From the NCBI GenBank assembly GCA_013298695.1, contig JAAFIS010000001.1, positions 62,001-126,000 of the forward strand: a DNA stretch of 64,000 nucleotides. Direction: 5' to 3'. The translations under genes were made by a program, and so were the position numbers. Shown piece after piece: positions 63,955 to 64,000 of this stretch. This DNA is from Betaproteobacteria bacterium (GTDB taxonomy: Bacteria; Pseudomonadota; Gammaproteobacteria; Burkholderiales; Casimicrobiaceae). Positions within the stretch are counted from its first letter, which is position 1. Each line of letters opens with the position of its first letter. Below the pieces are notes generated by a model, which saw only the letters and a list, made by a program, of their open reading frames with translations, did not search any database and was not told where the DNA came from.

Positions 63955-64000
63955 ATGGCAACTTACAAGAAAACACAGACCGGCATTACCGAACTCAACT
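63955..64000 (+). CDS. Partial start of an unidentified gene at the window edge
   Basis: ATG at 63955 opens a frame MATYKKTQTGITELN that runs off the window. It is 55 nt after lpxC with no clear Shine-Dalgarno. Too short to identify; it may or may not be real. Confidence 0.3.
   Translation, partial: MATYKKTQTGITELN

Overview
The window looks like chromosomal DNA of a betaproteobacterium outside the well-known genera. The reasons are a complete mraZ-to-lpxC division/cell-wall cluster in the proteobacterial order, an AlgZ/AlgR-type two-component pair divergent from argH, a eukaryotic-type NADP isocitrate dehydrogenase, clpS-clpA, and a LemA/TPM cluster. Base composition is moderately GC-rich. 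No rRNA, tRNA, CRISPR array or prophage was recognised.

Layout. 1-7.2 kb: a histidine operon (hisC-hisB-hisH-hisA ... hisF) interrupted between hisA and hisF by about 3 kb holding a small hypothetical gene, a lipoprotein and a secreted protein with two dockerin-like calcium loops. 7.4-20.5 kb: mixed housekeeping and accessory genes (msrA, a YgjP-like metallopeptidase, an orphan HigA-type antitoxin, a PfkB kinase, the LytTR response regulator/histidine kinase pair, argH, SemiSWEET, amidohydrolase, hydroxyacid dehydrogenase, solute-binding protein, PNPOx-like protein, two hypothetical proteins). 20.8-28.4 kb: a secreted animal-type alpha-amylase with two starch-binding domains, a ligase-associated exonuclease with an ATP-dependent DNA ligase, a serine hydrolase and a divergent winged-helix regulator. 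28.5-37.3 kb: clpA, clpS, csp, icd, GNAT/sterol-desaturase pair, alpha/beta hydrolase, PPK2 kinase. 37.4-43.5 kb: an accessory island with two PIN-type toxin-antitoxin pairs, a REP-associated transposase (RAYT) between copies of its likely REPs, an IS110-family element, a broken gene and lysS. 43.7-46.5 kb: TPM, TPM, lemA, aroQ. 46.9-63.9 kb: mraZ rsmH ftsL ftsI murE murF mraY murD ftsW murG murC ftsQ ftsA ftsZ lpxC, mostly with overlapping start and stop codons, lacking ddlB and murB.

The most distinctive property is the density and variety of short palindromic repeats. At least six REP/BIME-like families are visible. One family has inserted in frame inside hisF (next to catalytic Asp130) and inside the DNA ligase. 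Other arms supply the Shine-Dalgarno region of hisH, the translation start region of the ligase, and the stop codons of two genes. A separate degenerate palindrome (consensus near GCCCAATTTAAATTGGGC) recurs in intergenic DNA across the window and matches no element I know. Functions below come from motifs and family resemblance read by eye; no database search was run.
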